Assembly (NCBI GenBank): GCA_031255855.1
Contig: JAIRRS010000070.1
Location: 1 to 63,406 of the forward strand
Reading direction: 5' to 3'
Source: Tannerellaceae bacterium
GTDB lineage: Bacteria; Bacteroidota; Bacteroidia; Bacteroidales; Tannerellaceae
DNA length: 63,406 nt
A program made the translations under genes and the position numbers. Position 1 is the first letter of the stretch. The number at the start of each line of letters is the position of its first letter. The notes under the pieces are model-generated. The model saw nothing but the letters and a program-made list of their open reading frames with translations. It was not told the DNA's origin and ran no database searches. This document shows positions 43,644 to 53,416 of this stretch, piece after piece.

Positions 43644-44306
43644 CTACAGTCCCGGGAAAAGATGGCTCACATTCCGTCGTATTTGTCCGGCAAGTTTTTC
43701 TTTTGATATGCCTAATGAAGAAGCAATCTGTTGATATATGGTCTGGATACTGATAGCTTTGTCGTCTGTTTCCGTGAAGATGCGATCCGGATAAGCGACG
43801 TGAAGTGATTCGGGATGGAAATATTCTCCGAAGGATATATATACGTTTTGGCGGATCAATTGTTCTGCCAGTTTCGGTTTTCCTCTAAATCCGTGGATTA
43901 TCCAAGGGAGTTGGGGATTGATCTGTTTTTTTATTTCCAACAATTCCTGCCAGGCTTTCACACAATGGACAATCAGCGGTTTTTTTGATTCTTCGGCAAG
44001 AGCGGCTTGCCTGATAAAAACTTCTTGCTGGACATCCAACGGTATAGCAGACTGTTTGTCAAGACCGGCTTCGCCAAGGGCAACAACCTCAGGCAATATC
44101 GCCCAATTCTTTAACTGTTCTATCTGCTCTTCTACATTTTCAATATACCATGGATGGATGCCTACACTCAAAAAAAGAGCGCTCCCTATCCTTTCTCCCT
44201 TTATATCCTTTACCTCTTCATCTTCCCGCACGATTCTGTTCACAATTGCAATTTCTTCCATATTGGGAGAGGGAACGTGCGAATGTATATTGTAATAGTG
44301 TTCCAT
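43644..44306 (-). CDS. tatD: TatD-family metal-dependent hydrolase
   Basis: 220 residues from ATG 44306, whose ATGA overlaps the yidD stop; a start 14 codons upstream lies in yidD. TatD-type TIM barrel: N-terminal NIHSHV (HxH metal site), GIHPWY, ALGEAGLD (metal-bridging Glu), IVHCVKAWQE and IIHGFRG. It is shorter than E. coli TatD (about 260), a compact variant that lacks part of the C-terminus. TatD proteins are exonucleases in DNA repair or quality control. It is the last gene of the DUF4271-hemD-rnpA-yidD-tatD cluster. Confidence 0.85.
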   Translation of the reverse strand: MEHYYNIHSHVPSPNMEEIAIVNRIVREDEEVKDIKGERIGSALFLSVGIHPWYIENVEEQIEQLKNWAILPEVVALGEAGLDKQSAIPLDVQQEVFIRQAALAEESKKPLIVHCVKAWQELLEIKKQINPQLPWIIHGFRGKPKLAEQLIRQNVYISFGEYFHPESLHVAYPDRIFTETDDKAISIQTIYQQIASSLGISKEKLAGQIRRNVSHLFPGL

Positions 44307-44530
44307 CACGGGACAGGGTCGTATCCGCTTCCTCCCCATGGATTGCAACGGAGTATGCGTTTAATTGACAGCCATAAACCTTTTACAGGGCCATGTTTTT
44401 TCAATGCCTGCACAGCGTATTCGGAACAAGTAGGAACAAACCGGCACGATGCCGGAGTCAATGGGGAGATAAGATATCTGTAAAAATAAACCGGCAATAA
44501 AAGAATCGTCGTAAAAAAACGTCTAATCAT
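44306..44530 (-). CDS. yidD: Membrane protein insertion efficiency factor YidD
   Basis: 74 residues with the diagnostic [31 protein letters not shown] and [14 protein letters not shown] segments. YidD is a small, membrane-attached helper for YidC-dependent insertion and normally sits beside rnpA, as here (the last four bases of rnpA overlap its start). Confidence 0.96.
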   Translation of the reverse strand: MIRRFFTTILLLPVYFYRYLISPLTPASCRFVPTCSEYAVQALKKHGPVKGLWLSIKRILRCNPWGGSGYDPVP

Positions 44531-44916
44531 TCCTTCTTATGCAAGATTTTAAGGGCTTTTCCCATTGCCTTTTCCATCGCCGAAAAAGAATGGATTTCTT
44601 TATCCAGATACAAAAAAGCAACAAACATGGATTTTTCTTTTTCAACCAAAGAATCTGTCAGACCGTATTTTTGTGTACGATAGGTTTCACGTATCTGACG
44701 CTTGATTAAATTCCGTTTGACAGCTCTTTTAAATTTCTTTTTCGAGACACTGATCAATATAGACACCGGAGTATCCGCTTTTTCTTCCAACGGCAAATAG
44801 ACGACCCGTAATGGAAACGCCACAAATGATAAGCCTTTCTCGAAAAGCAAATCAATGTGGCGTTTCCACGACAAACGTTCTTCTTTCGAAAACGTATACT
44901 GTCTTTTATTTACCAT
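44527..44916 (-). CDS. rnpA: Ribonuclease P protein component
   Basis: 129 residues, basic. The signature [17 protein letters not shown] (about 63-80) and [15 protein letters not shown] match the RNR motif that contacts RNase P RNA. N-terminal [20 protein letters not shown] is typical. It overlaps both yidD and hemD by a few bases, so translation is coupled. Confidence 0.95.
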   Translation of the reverse strand: MVNKRQYTFSKEERLSWKRHIDLLFEKGLSFVAFPLRVVYLPLEEKADTPVSILISVSKKKFKRAVKRNLIKRQIRETYRTQKYGLTDSLVEKEKSMFVAFLYLDKEIHSFSAMEKAMGKALKILHKKE

Positions 44917-45679
44917 TTTTTTTACCGTTGGCCAGTTCTTTCTTCAGATATAATTCCAAAGCGGCCGTCATAGAAGGAGCTTCCGGCGTAGGAGCTTCTA
45001 CGTCCAGACGCAAACCGGCATCTTTTACCGCTTTTGCCGTCGTAGGCCCGAAACATCCGATTTTGATATCTTCTTGCCTGAAATCAGGGAAATTTTTCAA
45101 TAAAGAAGTAATACCCGAAGGACTGAAAAAAAGCAACATATCGTAGTTAAATTCTTCATCTTCGGAAAAATCATTACTTACCGTACGAAACATGACCGCT
45201 TTGTTGTAACTAATTTTTTTGGCATCCAACAGGGTGAATAAATCGTCTTTATGCACATCGGATACAGGTACCAGATAATTCTCCTTGCCATGCTTCCCAA
45301 TGACCGCGACCAATTCGTCTAACCTACCGCCGGCAGCGAAGAAAATCTTGCGCTTCCTATACACCGTATATTTCTGAAGATATACGGCAATCGACTCTGT
45401 CATACAAAAATATTTCATTGTCTCGGGAATCGCCACTCTCAATTCTTCGCATAAATTGAAAAAATGATCAATTGCCGTACGAGCAGTAAAGATAATTGCC
45501 GTATGATCCAGGATTGTAATCCGTTGCTGCCTGAATTCTTTTGCGGAAACAGGCTCTACCTTAATAAACGGTCTGAAATCAATCTCAACCCCATACTTTT
45601 CCGCGATGTCAAAGTAAGGGGATTTTTCAGATGTGGGTTTCGGTTGTGACACCAGTAATTTTTTGATTTTCAATGCCAT
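44906..45679 (-). CDS. hemD: Uroporphyrinogen-III synthase
   Basis: 257 residues with two alternating alpha/beta lobes: KIKKLLVSQPKPTSEKSPYFD, TAIIFTARTAIDHFFNLC, then the second lobe MLLFFSPSGITSLLKNF and IGCFGPTTAKAVKDAGLR. The SPSG and GPTTA motifs are characteristic. It closes and inverts ring D of hydroxymethylbilane in tetrapyrrole synthesis. It overlaps rnpA at the 3' end and the DUF4271 gene at the 5' end. A minus-strand -7 element (TACCTTTG, 45765-45758) inside the upstream gene may give it extra transcription. Confidence 0.93.
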   Translation of the reverse strand: MALKIKKLLVSQPKPTSEKSPYFDIAEKYGVEIDFRPFIKVEPVSAKEFRQQRITILDHTAIIFTARTAIDHFFNLCEELRVAIPETMKYFCMTESIAVYLQKYTVYRKRKIFFAAGGRLDELVAVIGKHGKENYLVPVSDVHKDDLFTLLDAKKISYNKAVMFRTVSNDFSEDEEFNYDMLLFFSPSGITSLLKNFPDFRQEDIKIGCFGPTTAKAVKDAGLRLDVEAPTPEAPSMTAALELYLKKELANGKKNGK

Positions 45680-46395
45680 ATAGCACTTCTTTCAATAGAG
45701 TTGTACAAATAAACAATACCTTTATATAAAAATATTACAGGTAATATTTCTTGGCCGCAAAGGTACAAAAAAATATATAAAAAACCGACTCCTTGAATGT
45801 GAAATATCCGTATTGTTTTACAAATTAACCAAAAACGATATAAAAAATATAGAAGAAAATATAGAAAAACCGGAGCTAGTATGTATTTCCCAACAAAAAA
45901 CAACCAAAATACAGGGATGTAAAGCAAGACACCCCAAAAACCTGTCAAGGCATAATAATTCGTTTTCCAGAATTTATATTTTTCCTGATCGGCAAAAATT
46001 AAACCTACCAAAGCATAAAAAAAACGGCGGAATAAATAGAATAAAATAGTAATAGTAAAAATAATGCCTATGATTGACAGATTGGCCACAACATCGTCGT
46101 AATCGATAAAACGGCAGGCTCTCGCAATGGCATACAATGACAAGGAAGCCAGAAACAGCGTCTGAAGTATCATAAAATTCCGGAAAACAAATTCATTTCC
46201 CGCAACTGTCTCAAACAAACTGGTTCTCTCCTTTATAAAGAAAACATCGCGCATCATTTTGGCAAACAGCCGGTGATTCGAACGATACACCAATGCGAAA
46301 ATAATAAGCAGGGCCAGCAAAAGGGAAAAGATGACATCGTTTACAAACTGGTCGTCCCAAATCCGTATACCCACATATCCTTCAAACGAATCCAT
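45670..46395 (-). CDS. DUF4271-family membrane protein
   Basis: 241 residues with six or so membrane helices (about 17-37, 72-92, 105-130, 150-175, 180-200, 210-230). The genomic place, directly before hemD-rnpA-yidD, is the usual one for DUF4271 proteins in Bacteroidota, and the spaced aromatic helices (FWGVLLYIPVFWLFFVGKY) fit. Function unknown; linkage to hemD suggests an envelope or haem-related role. Its last ten bases overlap hemD. Confidence 0.82.
   Translation of the reverse strand: MDSFEGYVGIRIWDDQFVNDVIFSLLLALLIIFALVYRSNHRLFAKMMRDVFFIKERTSLFETVAGNEFVFRNFMILQTLFLASLSLYAIARACRFIDYDDVVANLSIIGIIFTITILFYLFRRFFYALVGLIFADQEKYKFWKTNYYALTGFWGVLLYIPVFWLFFVGKYILAPVFLYFLLYFLYRFWLICKTIRIFHIQGVGFLYIFLYLCGQEILPVIFLYKGIVYLYNSIERSAIWH
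45758..45765 (-). promoter_or_regulatory. Internal -7 element upstream of hemD
   Basis: The minus strand reads TACCTTTG within the 3' part of the DUF4271 gene, about 80 bases before the hemD start. No clear -33 box, so tentative. Confidence 0.35.
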
Positions 46396-46416
46396 GGCGG
46401 TAAAGGTAGTGATTTT

Positions 46417-47691
46417 TTAGAAATCCCATATCCCGCAGGCACGCTCTAATTCAACGAGGGCGGCGTTACATTCGTAGAGGGTTTCATTGTAGCTTTCCCT
46501 GACATCGTTCCATGCACGACGCGCATGGATTACTTCAAAGATGCTGGTCTCGCCGCGTTCATAACTGTACAGTTTTTTTTGATAAATCGTTTCCGCTTCG
46601 CGCGACATACCGCTGTCGAACTGTTCTATCCGGCGGAGGGCTGTTTCGTATTTATGGTAAGCTTGGGCTACTTCCGAACTGATTTGTAGTTCGATGGATT
46701 CGTATTGCTTCCGGCTTTGTTCTACGGCTATCCGGGCTGCTCGTACTTCGCCTTTGTTTGTGTTTGAAAATTTCAGTGGGATGCTGATTCCTGCCGTAAT
46801 GCCTTTAAATGCCGGCGCAGGCGCTATTTCATTCCGCACAGTCGAAGAATAGGCGCCACCCAAACTGATTCCGAGGTCAATTGCCCGGTTGGCTTTTGCC
46901 AGTCGCAGATTGTTTTGAGAAACTTCCTGAAATTTTAGGACGGCCAGCAAATCGACCCGGTTATTCTTTGCAACCGCGATAAGGGTGGATAAATCAAAGT
47001 CGCGTTTGTAATGATGAAGACTACCGCCTATTGAATCTGGTATTTCCAGATTCGTATTTCCTTGTAATAAGGCTAGTCTAATCAACGCCTCACGCAACTC
47101 TCCTTCACCCGAATATAAATCATTCCGTGTCGTGGCGGCTTCGAGTTTTGATTGACGGGCATCGACTTCCATAAGGTCGCCCAGTTGGAAACGTATGCTG
47201 TCGGCTTGGGCCAGATGTGTCATCTGGGCATAGGATGATTCCCTGATTTCCAGAAGCGCTTTCTGTTTCAACGCCGTCAGATACGCGATAGTAGCATCTG
47301 CCCGTAAGTTGCGGAAATAATCTTCAAGCAGCGCTTCGGTCATCTCCTTTTCGCTTTGCGCAACTCGTATCCGTGCTCCCCGTTTACCTCCCAGTTCAAG
47401 CGTATAACTTAGTTCGGCATCGATGCCGTATCCCATTTGCAGGTTCCAGTTCTGGTTGTTTGCATAGCTTATGGAAAGCTCCGGATCGGGAAATACTTTT
47501 GAGGCTTTTACCATCGCGTCGGCAATATCCACATGATACTTTTCTGCCAGATAGTTTATATTGGATTTTTTAACATTGTTCAAATAATCTTTGAATGTCA
47601 ATATCCGTTTTTCTTGTGTATGAGCGATAAAGCTTACAATGCAAAAGGATAGTATTATTATTGATTTTACAGGTTTCATCTGATTATTCAT
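46417..47691 (-). CDS. TolC-family outer-membrane efflux channel (CzcC/CusC-like)
   Basis: 424 residues, signal peptide ending FIAHTQ. The long helical repeats characteristic of TolC proteins are present twice (LRADATIAYLTALKQKALLE; LAKANRAIDLGISLGGAYSS). It forms the outer-membrane duct of the RND pump encoded upstream; start and pump stop share a base at 47691. It is the last gene of the metal-efflux operon. Confidence 0.92.
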   Translation of the reverse strand: MNNQMKPVKSIIILSFCIVSFIAHTQEKRILTFKDYLNNVKKSNINYLAEKYHVDIADAMVKASKVFPDPELSISYANNQNWNLQMGYGIDAELSYTLELGGKRGARIRVAQSEKEMTEALLEDYFRNLRADATIAYLTALKQKALLEIRESSYAQMTHLAQADSIRFQLGDLMEVDARQSKLEAATTRNDLYSGEGELREALIRLALLQGNTNLEIPDSIGGSLHHYKRDFDLSTLIAVAKNNRVDLLAVLKFQEVSQNNLRLAKANRAIDLGISLGGAYSSTVRNEIAPAPAFKGITAGISIPLKFSNTNKGEVRAARIAVEQSRKQYESIELQISSEVAQAYHKYETALRRIEQFDSGMSREAETIYQKKLYSYERGETSIFEVIHARRAWNDVRESYNETLYECNAALVELERACGIWDF

Positions 47692-50600
47692 TAATCTATC
47701 GTTTTTTTCTGATTTCTTTTTTCCAGCATATAGTAGAATGCCGGCAATATATACAGGATGAGAATTGTTCCGAACAATAGGCCATAGACAATCACCGTTG
47801 CCAACGGTCGTTGCACGTCAGAACCAATACCGGTTGAAAGAGATGCCGGCAGCAGTCCTAAAACCGCCACAGTGGCAGTCATCAATACCGGGCGCAATCG
47901 GTGTGACGAACCTGAAATTACGGCTTCTTTCAATCCGGTTCCTCTTTTACGCAAGACATTAATATGGGATATCATAATAACGCCGTTTTGGATAAATACC
48001 CCGAAAAGGGCAATGAATCCCACAGCCGACGATACGTTGAAAGTCATCCCTCGCATCACTAGTGCGAGCATACCTCCGAAAACCGCGAGCGGCAACATTC
48101 CGATAAGCAGACCTGCCTGACGGAATTTCCCAAAGGCAAAGAACAGCAGGAGAAACATAACAGCCAGCGTTATAGGCATGATTACGGCAAGACGACCGAA
48201 TGCCCTATGCTGATTTTCCAACTGCCCCGCCCAGTGGAATTGAAACTTGGAATGGTCATATTTTACCTGTTTCTCTATCTGCGATTCAACCTCTTTTACA
48301 AACGAGGTCAGGTCTCTTCCCCGCAAATTCATACGTACGGTAGTAAAGCGCTGGTTCATTTCACGGGAAATCATACTTGGCCCTGTTGTCGTTTTTATCT
48401 CGGCCACTGCCGAAAGAGGTATCATCGTTCCCGAACCCGAAGTAAGCATCAAAGCGCCCACTTTTTCGGGCGTGTCGCGCGAATCTTCATTGTAACGGCA
48501 GATGACATCGTACATCCGGCTATCGATAAACACCTGAGATATAGCTTTACCGCCGATAGCAACTTCTATCAACTCGGCAACATCCGCGACATTCAGTCCG
48601 TATTGGGCAATCTTATCGCGGTCGGCAACGATTTGAAGTTGCGGTAGGAAAGGTTCTTCCATAATGCCTACATCGGCAACGCCTTCCACGTCGCCAACAA
48701 CCGTTACTACATGTTCGGCAATACGACGGCTTTCCGTCAGGTCTTCTCCATATATTTTTATCGCTAAATCGCTGTGCGCTCCCGCAATCTGATCCATAAC
48801 CATATCAATGATGGGCTGCGAAAAACCGACGCCATATCCGGGCATCGTTTCAATCAATGCCGCCATGTCGTCAACCAAGTCTGCTTTTTTACGTCCATTT
48901 TTCCATGTGTTATATGGTTTTAACCCAATCATCACTTCGATATGTGAAAATGAGAATGGACATACACCTTCATCATCGCGACCGGTTTGAGTCATCACAT
49001 ACGTTACTTCGTCAAAATTTTTGAGCTTATCTCTGAGTACGGTTGCCATTTCCGAAGATTTTTCGAGCGACATACCAGGAGGTAATTGTGCCTGTATCCA
49101 GATACTTCCTTCGTCAAGAGCAGGCATGAAGTCTTTCCCCACATATATCGAAAGTCCGGCAACCGCCGCCAGAACAGCAATAATGGGAGTCGTCAGCTTT
49201 CGGGGGGCGGTAATAATTTTCGAGGTTTGGTTCCTGTATATCTCCGTCAGGCGTTCGAGCCAACGATTACGATAGGGTTTTTGAGGTTTTTTATATACGG
49301 AAAAAGCCAGGCCGGGAATCAGTATTATCGCCGATGCCAACGCCCCCAACAACGCGAAGCACAAGGTAAAGGCCATTGGGGTAAACAGTTTCCGTTCCAC
49401 CCGGTCGAATGCAAATAGTGGCAAATAGGCGACAATGATAATCAGCGTAGCGAATAATATAGGTTTTGCAACTTCGGCGCTTCGTTTGGCTATACTTGCT
49501 TCTTCCAAAGGAGTATTTGGATTGTCTTCCCGTTTTTTGAGAATCGTCTCCATCATTACAATCGTACCATCCACAATAATGCCAAAATCAATGGCTCCCA
49601 AAGAGAGCAGGTTGGCGGGAATATCGGTAAGCCACATCAGAATAAAGGCTATCAGCAGCGAAACGGGAATGGTAATGGTGGCAAGCAGTGCGCCCTTAGG
49701 GCTTCCGAGAAATATAATCAATACGCCGACAACCAACAATATTCCAAACGAAAGCGTATGCGAAATGGTATTCAGCGTAGCGTCAACCAATTCGGTGCGG
49801 TCGTAAAAGGTATGGATCTTTACATCTTTGGGCAAGATATTGTCGTTCAAATCATCTACAGCCAGCTTTATTTCTTCAAGCACCCGCGAGGGATTCTCAT
49901 AGCGCAATAACTGCACCATGCCCTGCACGCCATCTTCATAATCCATTTTTCTGTCTACATAGCCCATGATGCCTTTACGTTCAAGATTCCCGTATTTCAA
50001 TTCGCCTAAATCTTTTATGTAAACAGGCGTTCCGCCAACCGTTTTCACCACAATGTTACCCATGTCCTGCAAATCGCGTACAAGTCCCACACCACGCACC
50101 ACATAGCTCAAATCTCCACGGATAAGCGTACTACCGCCCGCATTGGAGTTGTTGCGCTCTATGGATGCTGTAATGTCGCTGAGCGAAAGATTGTATTTAG
50201 TCAGTTTATTTGGGTTTATTTCTATTTGAAACTGAGTTGTGATACCTCCAAAATTAGACACGTCGGCAATGCCATGAATCTGCTTCAGGCGGGGAATGAT
50301 AAGCCAATGATTGAATTCGGTAAGTTCGCGCAGGCTCTTGTTCCCCTCTACAACATACCGGTATATTTCGCCTATGGGCGAAGTCAAAGGGTCGAGTCTG
50401 GGGCGTGCGTCGAACGGCAAGTCAATATCATTGACGCGTTCCAATACCCGCTGGCGGGCCCAATAGTCGTCTATACCGTCTTCAAAAACGAGCGTAATCT
50501 TCGATATTCCAAAAAAGTTCTTGCTCCGCATTACTTTCAAACCCGGGATACCGTTAAGCTCCCGTTCGAGGGGGATGGTAATCTGCTGTTCTATTTCGGC

Positions 50601-50771
50601 AACGGCAAGTCCCGGTACTTGTGTGGCAACGCCCACTGATACATCGGCTATATCAGGATAGGCGTCAATGGCAAGTTGCCGCCAGGTATAGATTCCAATA
50701 CCCGATAGCAAGACAAATATTGTCAGCATCAACCAGCGGCGACGAATCAAGGTGTTCATTATTTTTTCCAT
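47691..50771 (-). CDS. czcA: CzcA-type heavy-metal RND efflux transporter
   Basis: 1026 residues: membrane helix 1 (about 12-30), two large periplasmic loops, and helices 2-6 and 8-12. Helix 4 carries AIDFGIIVDGTIVMMET with Asp395, Asp401 and Glu408, the proton-relay DFGxxxDG...E pattern of divalent-cation (Zn/Co/Cd) pumps, as opposed to the copper/silver CusA form. AVGFIALFGVFIQNGVIMIS is the helix-10 counterpart. It exports metal from periplasm or cytoplasm in exchange for protons, with the adaptor and TolC proteins of the same operon. Metal choice is inference from that motif. Confidence 0.93.
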   Translation of the reverse strand: MEKIMNTLIRRRWLMLTIFVLLSGIGIYTWRQLAIDAYPDIADVSVGVATQVPGLAVAEIEQQITIPLERELNGIPGLKVMRSKNFFGISKITLVFEDGIDDYWARQRVLERVNDIDLPFDARPRLDPLTSPIGEIYRYVVEGNKSLRELTEFNHWLIIPRLKQIHGIADVSNFGGITTQFQIEINPNKLTKYNLSLSDITASIERNNSNAGGSTLIRGDLSYVVRGVGLVRDLQDMGNIVVKTVGGTPVYIKDLGELKYGNLERKGIMGYVDRKMDYEDGVQGMVQLLRYENPSRVLEEIKLAVDDLNDNILPKDVKIHTFYDRTELVDATLNTISHTLSFGILLVVGVLIIFLGSPKGALLATITIPVSLLIAFILMWLTDIPANLLSLGAIDFGIIVDGTIVMMETILKKREDNPNTPLEEASIAKRSAEVAKPILFATLIIIVAYLPLFAFDRVERKLFTPMAFTLCFALLGALASAIILIPGLAFSVYKKPQKPYRNRWLERLTEIYRNQTSKIITAPRKLTTPIIAVLAAVAGLSIYVGKDFMPALDEGSIWIQAQLPPGMSLEKSSEMATVLRDKLKNFDEVTYVMTQTGRDDEGVCPFSFSHIEVMIGLKPYNTWKNGRKKADLVDDMAALIETMPGYGVGFSQPIIDMVMDQIAGAHSDLAIKIYGEDLTESRRIAEHVVTVVGDVEGVADVGIMEEPFLPQLQIVADRDKIAQYGLNVADVAELIEVAIGGKAISQVFIDSRMYDVICRYNEDSRDTPEKVGALMLTSGSGTMIPLSAVAEIKTTTGPSMISREMNQRFTTVRMNLRGRDLTSFVKEVESQIEKQVKYDHSKFQFHWAGQLENQHRAFGRLAVIMPITLAVMFLLLFFAFGKFRQAGLLIGMLPLAVFGGMLALVMRGMTFNVSSAVGFIALFGVFIQNGVIMISHINVLRKRGTGLKEAVISGSSHRLRPVLMTATVAVLGLLPASLSTGIGSDVQRPLATVIVYGLLFGTILILYILPAFYYMLEKRNQKKTID

Positions 50772-50775
50772 ATAA

Positions 50776-51876
50776 CTACATATTTAGAAAAATTCCACCC
50801 TTAGTTACCACAGGCTCGCCTTCCGTTACGCCGCTAATAATACGTACATCGTCCCGACTGACAGTCTCCGTTTCCACTTTGCGGCGAACGAATCGACCCT
50901 TTGATAATTCAATCAAAACATAGTCGTTATCCTGTTCTTGCATGATGGCTGCCGATGGTAGAATAATCGCTTTGGCCGGGGAACTCAGGAAATGAACTTC
51001 GCAGAACATCCCAAGTTTCAAATCTCTGTCTGTGTTCTTGCACTCAACAATCACTTCTAGCGAACGGGTCTCTTCGTCCAGCATTTCACCGATATAATAA
51101 ATAGCGCCCCAGATGGTTTTATCGGGATGAGCATCCGTAAATACCTCTACCCGGTCACCTGGTCTGATGGATCCGAAATATTTTTCTTTCACAAGCGCCG
51201 CCACCCAAACGTTGGATAAATCGGCGACCACGGCCAGCGGCTCTGAGTCTTCTTTTACGTAACTTCCAATAGTAAGATTGTATCCCACCACTTCGCCTGT
51301 AATAGGAGAAACCACTTTCAACGGTTGTCCCATCTGAAGGGACGCGGCGTCTATGTTGAATATTTGCAGGATTGCTTTCGACTGTTCAAACTCCCGCGCG
51401 GCAATCGTTGCCTCATTTTTCGCTTGTTCCAAATCTTTTTGGGAAGCAACGCCATGGGCTGTCAGCTCTTTTTGACGGTGGTAGTTCGTTTGAGCAAGTT
51501 CGTTTGCCGACTGAGCCGTAAAATAGGCCTTTGTAGCCTCGTAAAATACCGGAGAACCAAGTTCAAAAACCGGAGAACCGGCGTCTACTCTTTTCCCCAA
51601 CCGGACGAATGTTTTTGTTATCCTTCCTGCAAACGGAGGGGCAACTTCAGCCAATTTACCAGAAACAGGACGAACCGTTCCAACAGTCCTGAATTCTGCC
51701 GAATAATCCTGCCATTGAGCTTTTTGAACAATTAGTTGTTCCAGGACAGGCGAATTTTCTTTTATCACTAGTGTATCGCCTTTATATTGAATGTCACTAT
51801 TTTCTTGTGTTGTATTGTGTTGTTTGCACGAAACCTGTATCACACACAGGCTTGCAACTATGAACCATTTATTCAT
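50776..51876 (-). CDS. czcB: RND periplasmic adaptor lipoprotein (CzcB/CusB-like)
   Basis: 366 residues, signal peptide and lipobox VSC (MNKWFIVASLCVIQVSC). Barrel-sandwich/lipoyl halves (VRPVSGKLAEVAPPFAGRIT and KVVSPITGEVVGYNLTIGSYV) flank a helical hairpin (about 130-185); beta-barrel and membrane-proximal domains follow. The adaptor joins the inner-membrane pump to the TolC channel. It ends 4 bases before czcA. Confidence 0.93.
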   Translation of the reverse strand: MNKWFIVASLCVIQVSCKQHNTTQENSDIQYKGDTLVIKENSPVLEQLIVQKAQWQDYSAEFRTVGTVRPVSGKLAEVAPPFAGRITKTFVRLGKRVDAGSPVFELGSPVFYEATKAYFTAQSANELAQTNYHRQKELTAHGVASQKDLEQAKNEATIAAREFEQSKAILQIFNIDAASLQMGQPLKVVSPITGEVVGYNLTIGSYVKEDSEPLAVVADLSNVWVAALVKEKYFGSIRPGDRVEVFTDAHPDKTIWGAIYYIGEMLDEETRSLEVIVECKNTDRDLKLGMFCEVHFLSSPAKAIILPSAAIMQEQDNDYVLIELSKGRFVRRKVETETVSRDDVRIISGVTEGEPVVTKGGIFLNM

Positions 51877-51952
51877 CGGTATACTAATTTAACGTTGATG
51901 ATATGTACTATTCGCGGACAACGGGATTGTTGCCCACAGGGATAACGCGCTG

Positions 51953-52318
51953 TTACGGGATATAAATACCGGATGTGGCAGGCGGCGGCGCCCGCAAGGA
52001 AATACAGCCGACAGTGTTTGGAATCATTCTATCCCGTAAAAAAGGCAGGATTAAGATTCGCAACGTTAAAAAGATTCCCCAACCCATAAAACTCAGGGTT
52101 GCCTGAAGTGACAGGAAAGCAGACAGGACTGAAATCAGCGTTAATTCGCTGTTGCTATGCGCTCCTGTCTGCGCATGAGCCTTTCCATGAATATGTGAAT
52201 GGATAATTGTCGCGCCATTGATCGTATGGCTGTGGGAAAAGAAACAGATATTCGCATAGTAGAGTGCGAAAACAAGAAATAAAATCCGGGCAATTATCTG
52301 TTTGCTTCTTTGGGACAT
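51953..52318 (-). CDS. His-rich small membrane protein, first gene of metal-efflux operon
   Basis: 121 residues: an N-terminal membrane helix (about 10-28), a periplasmic or loop segment with a histidine cluster (His29, 31, 40, 42, 44, 48 and 54; HSHIHGKAHAQTGAH), and a second hydrophobic stretch (about 60-95). I recognise no named domain. The histidines and the position 76 bases ahead of czcB suggest that it binds or senses the exported metal. The C-terminal tail (ISLRAPPPATSGIYIP) is proline-rich. Confidence 0.72.
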   Translation of the reverse strand: MSQRSKQIIARILFLVFALYYANICFFSHSHTINGATIIHSHIHGKAHAQTGAHSNSELTLISVLSAFLSLQATLSFMGWGIFLTLRILILPFLRDRMIPNTVGCISLRAPPPATSGIYIP

Positions 52319-52680
52319 TACCGTAATTTCAATCTACAAAATTACGTTTTTTTATAAAACAATAAAAGCCAGGATTAAGAAATTCTGGTAATATTTCTAT
52401 ATAGAAATTCGAGATTCAGATAAAGAGAGATGAATTTTTCTATATTTTTTAGACGATATTCTTCCCATAAAGAAGCACAACACAATCATACGCGTCATAT
52501 ACTACGACAGCATCCTGTTGGGGATTAAGCGTAAAATGGTATTTTTTCTGCGCGTTCATCAATATACTGTTTACAAAAATAAACAGAAATAATTCCCCTC
52601 ATATTTTGAAATTATGAACATTCATGTTCAAAAAAATCATATTTTCACTTCAATATCTTGCGGCAAAGATACTGTGATAC
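52319..52680. other. Intergenic region with two palindromes
   Basis: 362 bases between divergent and convergent edges without a gene. ATTTCTATATAGAAAT at 52393-52408 is a perfect 16-bp palindrome about 75 bases upstream of the metal-efflux operon and is a candidate operator. TGAACA-TTCA-TGTTCA (52615-52630) is a second inverted repeat, close to the end of the acetyltransferase gene. A 61-codon plus-strand frame at 52614 overlaps that gene and was not accepted. Confidence 0.5.
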
Positions 52681-53205
52681 CTATTCGCATCGGGTTATTG
52701 CATAGCATTCATTATCTAAAACCTCTCCATCATAACGCTCTTCTGCAAGGTGAAGCAGTCCTTCGCACCGGAATCCGCACTTTTCCAGTACACGCTTAGA
52801 CCTCTTGTTGGAAGGATAACAATATGCGGAAATCAAGTCGAGGTTTAATTCCCTGAACCCATATTGAATCAGCGCTTGTGCCGCTTCGGTGGTGTAACCT
52901 TTACTCCAATATTCTTCTCCAATGGCATATCCCAACATACGGGCTTTGTTATTTTGTCTTTTAGGATCGGCAATGAGACCTATCGAGCCTACTAATTTCC
53001 CGGTTTCTTTGGACTCTATCCCATAAACATTTTCCTGTCCCAGAAAAACGAGGGTCATTACTTCCCTTGTTTCTTCTATGTTGGCATGTGGCTTCCAACC
53101 GGCATTTACTCCTACATTTTCGTTTTTGCTATATGCAAATATATCTTCAGCATCGCTTTCCGTTATTGCGCGAAGTATTAAACGGTTGGTTTCTATTCTA
53201 TTCAT
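52681..53205 (-). CDS. GNAT-family N-acetyltransferase (RimJ/RimL-like)
   Basis: 174 residues. Opening NRLILRAITESDAEDIFAYS, acetyl-CoA loop region RMLGYAIGEEYWSKGYTTEA, and SNKRSKRVLEKCGFRCEG are the usual landmarks of RimJ/RimL-like acetyltransferases, which modify N-termini or small molecules. The substrate is not predictable. It is monocistronic, convergent with nothing, and well separated from neighbours. Confidence 0.92.
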   Translation of the reverse strand: MNRIETNRLILRAITESDAEDIFAYSKNENVGVNAGWKPHANIEETREVMTLVFLGQENVYGIESKETGKLVGSIGLIADPKRQNNKARMLGYAIGEEYWSKGYTTEAAQALIQYGFRELNLDLISAYCYPSNKRSKRVLEKCGFRCEGLLHLAEERYDGEVLDNECYAITRCE

Positions 53206-53373
53206 ATTCTATTTTTGTTTTTAATTGGTTTGACTTAACCAATTGAAGAATAATTTTTTAGCAGAGTTGTTGAAGTTTAGAGGTAACGAGTTAGTAACCG
53301 TGTCTATTTCTGCGTTTTACGCTGTATTAAAATGAATACTATCCCGGAACTGTCCCGGCTGTTTTTCTACGAC

Positions 53374-53414
53374 AACGCCTGATTTATTGTTTTACAATAA
53401 ATCAGGCGTTTTTT
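53374..53414 (+). terminator. Perfect 17-bp hairpin with T-run next to tRNA-Pro
   Basis: AACGCCTGATTTATTGT pairs perfectly with ACAATAAATCAGGCGTT around a 3-base loop and runs into T on the plus strand. No plus-strand gene lies upstream (53206-53373), so it may end a small unrecognised RNA. It also sits 3 bases beyond the 3' end of the minus-strand tRNA, where it may help processing. Confidence 0.7.
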
Positions 53415-53416
53415 AG

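Noticed and set aside
50776..51876. Copper/silver specificity for the RND operon (CusCBA)
   Set aside because: Helix 4 of the pump has the Asp-Phe-Gly...Asp-Gly pattern of divalent-cation pumps, so Czc-type is favoured.
52614..52799. 61-codon plus-strand frame
   Set aside because: It overlaps the 3' end of the acetyltransferase gene on the other strand and shows no motif.
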